The translations under genes and the position numbers were made by a program. 64,000 bases of DNA from Alloyangia mangrovi (GTDB taxonomy: Bacteria > Pseudomonadota > Alphaproteobacteria > Rhodobacterales > Rhodobacteraceae): assembly GCF_002300555.2 (NCBI RefSeq), contig NZ_NTHN02000020.1:1-64000 (forward strand), written 5' to 3'. The notes beneath the pieces are model-generated. The model was not told the DNA's origin. It worked only from the letters and a program-made list of their open reading frames with translations, and did not search any database. Shown piece by piece: positions 61,042-64,000 of this stretch; positions within the stretch are counted from its first letter, which is position 1; each line of letters begins with the position of its first letter.

Positions 61042-61847
61042 GCATCGATTTCAACGGGCTGAAGTCCGCGCTGACCGACCTCTCGGGCAAGACCGCGATC
61101 GTCACCGGCGCGGCGCGCGGGCAGGGCGCGATCGAGGCCGAACTCCTGGCCACCGCCGGCGCATCGGTGCTGATCTGCGATGTGCTCGAAGCAGAGGGCG
61201 TCGCCCTTGCCGAGCGGATGACCTCCGAGGGTCTTGCGGTCCGCTTCAAGCGCCTCGACGTTACTTCCGAGGCGGAATGGGCCGAGGCTCTAGCGGAGGT
61301 CGAGGCGTGGACCGGGCGGCTCGACGTTCTGGTCAACAACGCCGGGATCATCAACCGCAAGATCATCCGCGACATGTCGGTCGAGGAATGGCGCAAGGTG
61401 CTCGACGTGAACGCCACCGGCGCCTTCATCGGGATCAAGCTCGCGGCGCCGATGATGGCCGCGACGGGGAGCGGTTCGATCGTCAACATCTCGTCGAACA
61501 GCGCCTTCTCGGGGCATTACGACCCGGCCTACACCTCGTCGAAATGGGCACTGCGGGGCCTGACGCGCACGGCAGCGATGGAATTCGCCGAGCAGGGCGT
61601 GCGCGTCAACGCGATCTGCCCGGGGCTGATCGTCACCGACCTCAACCGCGGCTCGCCACACCTCGGGCCGATGATCGGCATGACCCCGATGCAGCGCGCA
61701 GGCGAGGCGACCGAGGTGGCGCAACTGGTGCTCTTCCTTGCGTCGGAGGCCTCGGGCTTCATCACCGGCGAGGATTTCGTGATCGACGGCGGCTTCACCG
61801 CCGGCGCCGGCTACCGCCGCGTCGCCCGCGAGACCGGGCTGCTCTGA
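61038..61847 (+). CDS. Short-chain dehydrogenase/reductase
   Basis: A 269-residue classical SDR: cofactor loop TGAARGQG (residues about 22-29), VNNAGI, catalytic Ser in NISSNSAFSG, catalytic YTSSK (Y-x-x-x-K) and VNAICPGLI. The acidic residue after the second strand (CDVLEAE) suggests NAD. ATGA overlap with the FAH gene. It probably oxidises a hydroxy acid or sugar-derived intermediate. A strong terminator follows. Confidence 0.9.
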   Translation: MSIDFNGLKSALTDLSGKTAIVTGAARGQGAIEAELLATAGASVLICDVLEAEGVALAERMTSEGLAVRFKRLDVTSEAEWAEALAEVEAWTGRLDVLVNNAGIINRKIIRDMSVEEWRKVLDVNATGAFIGIKLAAPMMAATGSGSIVNISSNSAFSGHYDPAYTSSKWALRGLTRTAAMEFAEQGVRVNAICPGLIVTDLNRGSPHLGPMIGMTPMQRAGEATEVAQLVLFLASEASGFITGEDFVIDGGFTAGAGYRRVARETGLL

Positions 61848-61852
61848 CCAAG

Positions 61853-61866
61853 TTGTCAGCTGACAA
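61853..61866. repeat. Perfect 14-base palindrome TTGTCAGCTGACAA
   Basis: Self-complementary and placed between the SDR stop and the terminator, 3' of both flanking genes. It contains the TTGTC/GACAA words also seen upstream of napF (40774-40785). It may be an operator, or it may extend the terminator structure. Confidence 0.5.
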
Positions 61867-61871
61867 TCGAG

Positions 61872-61900
61872 AAGGCCCCCGCATCACCTGCGGGGGCCTT
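61872..61900. terminator. Strong bidirectional terminator
   Basis: AAGGCCCCCGC (61872-61882) and GCGGGGGCCTT (61890-61900) form a perfect 11-bp stem with a 7-base loop, followed by TT then CCC on the plus strand and preceded by GA-rich sequence. It separates the plus-strand SDR from the convergent MarR gene and would stop both transcripts. Confidence 0.9.
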
Positions 61901-61930
61901 TTCCCGTCCTTGCCGTGTCCGGCGCCCGGT

Positions 61931-62395
61931 TCAGTGCTTGTTGCGAATGTCGAGCATGATCGAGATGCCGCGTGCCGCGTCGGTCTCGGAGATCTCCGAG
62001 AACATGCCGTCGATCCAGCGCAGGTGCTCGGCGACCATCTCGTCCATCAGCGTGCGCCCGGCGGGGGTGATCAGCACGCGAAAGGCGCGGCGGTCACTTT
62101 CCATGGTCTGGCGCTCGGCCAGCCCGTCGGCGACCAGCCGGTCGACCACGCCGGTCACATTGCCGTTCGAGACCACAAGCTGCTGCGACAGCTCGCTCAT
62201 CTTCATCCCATCGGGCGCGGCGTGCAGCGCGGCCAGAACGTCGAAGCGGGGCAGGGTGGTGTCATAGCCCGACCGAAGGCGTTCGCGCAGGGTGCCCTCG
62301 ACGTGGCGCACGGCCTTGAGCATCTGCAGCCAGAGTCGCAGGCGCTGGCGGGCGAGGTGCTCATCGGTCACCTCGTGTTCGGTCGGTTGTTCCAT
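61931..62395 (-). CDS. MarR-family regulator (aromatic/CoA cluster)
   Basis: A 154-residue winged-helix protein: LRLWLQMLKAVRHVEGTLRE, MKMSELSQQLVVSNGNVTGV and DRLVADGLAERQTMESDRRA, then RVLITPAGRTLMDEM. Family members of this type often repress aromatic-acid or CoA-ester pathways and respond to the CoA ester. It is the last gene of the minus-strand set that extends beyond the window. ACTTTAAAG at 62441-62449 lies in its upstream spacer. Confidence 0.9.
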   Translation of the reverse strand: MEQPTEHEVTDEHLARQRLRLWLQMLKAVRHVEGTLRERLRSGYDTTLPRFDVLAALHAAPDGMKMSELSQQLVVSNGNVTGVVDRLVADGLAERQTMESDRRAFRVLITPAGRTLMDEMVAEHLRWIDGMFSEISETDAARGISIMLDIRNKH

Positions 62396-62527
62396 CAGTC
62401 ACTCTCGGCGGAAAATTGTGCCAAACCGTTTCAGGTCTCGACTTTAAAGGTTGCGTGTATTCCGGCAGGGCGCAATCGAAAAGCCATAAAGTGCCGTGGT
62501 CTGACGGGTCAGTGGCGCGGAAATGCT

Positions 62528-62920
62528 TCAGGCCGGAAGCTTGCGCGGCTTGCCCGCCTCGTCGATCGCCACCAGCAGCACGTCGGCGCTGAGGATCCGG
62601 CGGCAGGCGCCGTCGGGCTCGGCCCAGGCGGAGATGGCAAGGTTGAACGAACTGTTGCCGCGCCGGCTGAGATCGGCGTGCAGGGCGAACTCCTCACCAC
62701 CGTAGAGAGGCGCATGGAACTGCACCTCCTTGAGCGCCGCGATCACCACGTCGCCGCCCGAGATCTTCCGGCCGGCAAGCCCGGCGCCATGGTCGAGCTG
62801 CGACAGGATCCAGCCGCCGAAGACCGGGCCGCGGGCCGTGGTCTCGGATTGCGGCGCGACGGCGAGGATGCGCGGCGCGCTGCCCGGGCGCACCGCGAGG
62901 TCAGTCCCGGCGTCAGCCAT
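62528..62920 (-). CDS. Acyl-CoA thioesterase, hotdog fold (YciA/BFIT type)
   Basis: A 130-residue hotdog protein: GPVFGGWILSQLDHGAGLAG, VVIAALKEVQFHAPLYGGEE, SRRGNSSFNLAISAWAE, and LSADVLLVAIDEAGKPRKLP. The GGW-x-x-x-x-D pattern is typical of YciA-type thioesterases. It would release or hydrolyse acyl-CoA or aryl-CoA intermediates. Its start overlaps the ridA stop by 8 bases. Confidence 0.85.
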   Translation of the reverse strand: MADAGTDLAVRPGSAPRILAVAPQSETTARGPVFGGWILSQLDHGAGLAGRKISGGDVVIAALKEVQFHAPLYGGEEFALHADLSRRGNSSFNLAISAWAEPDGACRRILSADVLLVAIDEAGKPRKLPA

Positions 62921-63326
62921 GGGGGATGACCGCCGTCGCCTCGATCTCGACCTTCGCGGCGTCTTCCATCAGGGCGCAGACCTGGACCACGGCCATGGCC
63001 GGGAAGTGGCGGCCGATCACCTCGCGGTAGGCGGCGCCGAAGGCGCGCAGGTTGTCGAGGTATTCCTGCTTGTCGGTAATGTACCAGGTCAGGCGCACGA
63101 GATGCTCGGGGCGGGCACCCGCCTTGTCCAGCACGGCGACGATGTTCTCGAGCGTCTGGCGGAACTGGCCGACCATGTCGGCATGTTCCCATTCCTGCTG
63201 CGCGTTCCAGCCGACGAGCCCGCCGGTAAAGACCATCCGGCCTTCGGCCAGCATGCCGTTGGCATAGCCTTTGGCGGGCACCCAGCCGTCGGGCTGAAGG
63301 AACATGTGGGGTGTCAGTGCGGTCAT
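62913..63326 (-). CDS. RidA/YjgF/UK114-family protein
   Basis: A 137-residue trimer-forming protein: GWVPAKGYANGMLAEGRMVF, TGGLVGWNAQQEW, then LENIVAVLDKAGARPEHLVR and LTWYITDKQEYL, with EIEATAVIPHG at the end. The catalytic-type Arg of RidA (in xxRxxxxV) is represented by LVRLTWYI. RidA members deaminate reactive enamines and imines, which fits a pathway through amino-substituted rings such as 2-aminobenzoyl-CoA. The start at 63326 is preferred to 63359, which lies inside the upstream gene. Confidence 0.88.
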   Translation of the reverse strand: MTALTPHMFLQPDGWVPAKGYANGMLAEGRMVFTGGLVGWNAQQEWEHADMVGQFRQTLENIVAVLDKAGARPEHLVRLTWYITDKQEYLDNLRAFGAAYREVIGRHFPAMAVVQVCALMEDAAKVEIEATAVIPHG

Positions 63327-63339
63327 GCGTCGGTCTTTC

Positions 63340-63768
63340 TCAATCGGGGGTCTTGGCAATCAGGTAGAGGGTCATGGCATCGCGCATCTCGGCGGGCCAT
63401 GCGGCGGAGGTGCCCTGCGCGACATCGGCGTGGATCACCGTCGCCTGGCAGGTGAAGCGGCGTTCGTCGCCGCTGGTGCAGGTGATGGCGAAGCTGGCCG
63501 AAGACCGGCCGATCCGCTTCACCCCGAGCGACAGGTCGAGCCAGTCGCCAAGCCGCGAGGGCGCATGGAAGCGGCAGTCGATCTGCCCCATCGGGGTCGC
63601 CATGCCGCTGCCCGAGATCATCTGGTCCCAGCCCATGCCGACCGCATCCGCGAAGAAGCGTTCCTGCACGGCCGAGATCATCTCGAAATAGCGCGGGTAG
63701 AAGACGATCCCGGCTGGGTCGCAGTGGTTGAACTCCACCTGCCTGCGGATCGTGAAGATCTCGCTCAC
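63340..63768 (-). CDS. 4-hydroxybenzoyl-CoA thioesterase-like protein (hotdog fold)
   Basis: A 142-residue protein with the hallmark VEFNHCDPAGIVFYPRYFEM (Asp of the D-P-A-G-I-V-F-Y motif is the usual catalytic residue), then GQIDCRFHAPSRLGDWLDLS and VIHADVAQGTSAAW. The family hydrolyses aryl-CoA thioesters. Its start overlaps the stop of the SDR gene. This is the second thioesterase within 1.3 kb. Confidence 0.87.
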   Translation of the reverse strand: MSEIFTIRRQVEFNHCDPAGIVFYPRYFEMISAVQERFFADAVGMGWDQMISGSGMATPMGQIDCRFHAPSRLGDWLDLSLGVKRIGRSSASFAITCTSGDERRFTCQATVIHADVAQGTSAAWPAEMRDAMTLYLIAKTPD

Positions 63769-64000
63769 GTCTCGCCTCCGGAGATCGAGATCGCCTGGCC
63801 GGTGACCATGTCGGAGCCCTCGCCGCAGAGCCAGAGCGCGGCGCGCGCCACGTCCTCGGGCGGCACCAGCCGGTGCATCGGGTTGGTCGCCTCGAGCGAG
63901 GCGCGGGCTTCCTCGGTGGAACGGCCGGTCTTCTCGACGATATTTGCGATCGAGCGTTCGGTCATCTCGGTGTCGAGAAAGCCGGGGCAGAGCGCATTGA
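63765..64000 (-). CDS. Short-chain dehydrogenase/reductase, C-terminal fragment
   Basis: Only the C-terminal 77 codons are inside the window; the reading frame continues past the right edge. Visible are NALCPGFLDTEMTERS (the conserved segment after the catalytic site), MHRLVPPEDVARAALWLCGE, and VTGQAISISGGET, the usual SDR end. Likely a 3-hydroxyacyl-CoA-type dehydrogenase of the same CoA cluster. An apparent start at 63965 is internal. Confidence 0.85.
   Translation of the reverse strand, partial: NALCPGFLDTEMTERSIANIVEKTGRSTEEARASLEATNPMHRLVPPEDVARAALWLCGEGSDMVTGQAISISGGET

Noticed and set aside
1-64000. CRISPR arrays, insertion sequences, integrases, rRNA and tRNA genes
   Set aside because: Looked for repeated spacers, transposase or integrase motifs and conserved RNA features by eye; none were found.

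Overview
The window is high-GC DNA packed with short-spaced, often ATGA-overlapping operons. Periplasmic-binding-protein transporters are abundant (two TRAP, one TTT, one peptide-type ABC). This fits an alphaproteobacterium of the Rhodobacteraceae (Roseobacter-type marine bacteria); the assignment is inferred from gene content only. I found no rRNA, tRNA, CRISPR array, insertion sequence or phage genes.

Layout. (1) 1-7.2 kb: a sugar-acid catabolic island: start of a semialdehyde dehydrogenase, a DHDPS-family dehydratase, an IlvD/Edd pentonate dehydratase, a divergent TctCBA transporter and a LacI regulator, with two LacI-type operators in the divergent promoter. (2) 7.2-9.1 kb: a VOC protein, an HxlR regulator and an MT-A70-like protein with a degraded catalytic motif. 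(3) 9.1-15.7 kb: a LysR regulator diverging from a class I P450 system (P450, [2Fe-2S] ferredoxin, FAD reductase) followed by its own TRAP transporter. (4) 16-34 kb: a Wzy-type exopolysaccharide locus with export, co-polymerase, polymerase, flippase, priming and chain-building glycosyltransferases, two acetyltransferases, a sulfotransferase, a pyruvyl transferase, an SGNH hydrolase and a PssD/PssE pair. (5) 34.4-40.7 kb: periplasmic nitrate reductase, napFDAGHBC. (6) 41-43.8 kb: a second TRAP transporter (dctQMP), next to an aryl-CoA ligase at 44-45.7 kb. (7) 45.9-59.4 kb: one long minus-strand unit with an isatin-hydrolase-like enzyme, two paralogous FAD oxidoreductases flanking MarR and IorA/IorB, and a five-gene ABC importer. 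(8) 59.7-61.8 kb: cupin, FAH-family and SDR genes. (9) 61.9-64 kb: MarR, two hotdog thioesterases, RidA and a partial SDR running off the window.

Working model. Blocks 6-9 look like parts of a catabolic island for indolic or anthranilate-type aromatics: indolepyruvate oxidoreductase, isatin hydrolase (isatin to isatinate), aminobenzoate/benzoate-type CoA ligase, then CoA-thioester enzymes. This is the best candidate for an undescribed system and is inference from family membership and context. The EPS block predicts an acidic polymer carrying acetyl, pyruvyl and possibly sulfate groups.

Sequence quality. Six frameshifts, in five genes, each sit in a run of exactly seven G or seven C and are repaired by removing one base. 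They look like a systematic homopolymer length error and not pseudogenes. A seventh frameshift, in the P450 ferredoxin reductase, is a one-base loss outside a homopolymer and could be real.
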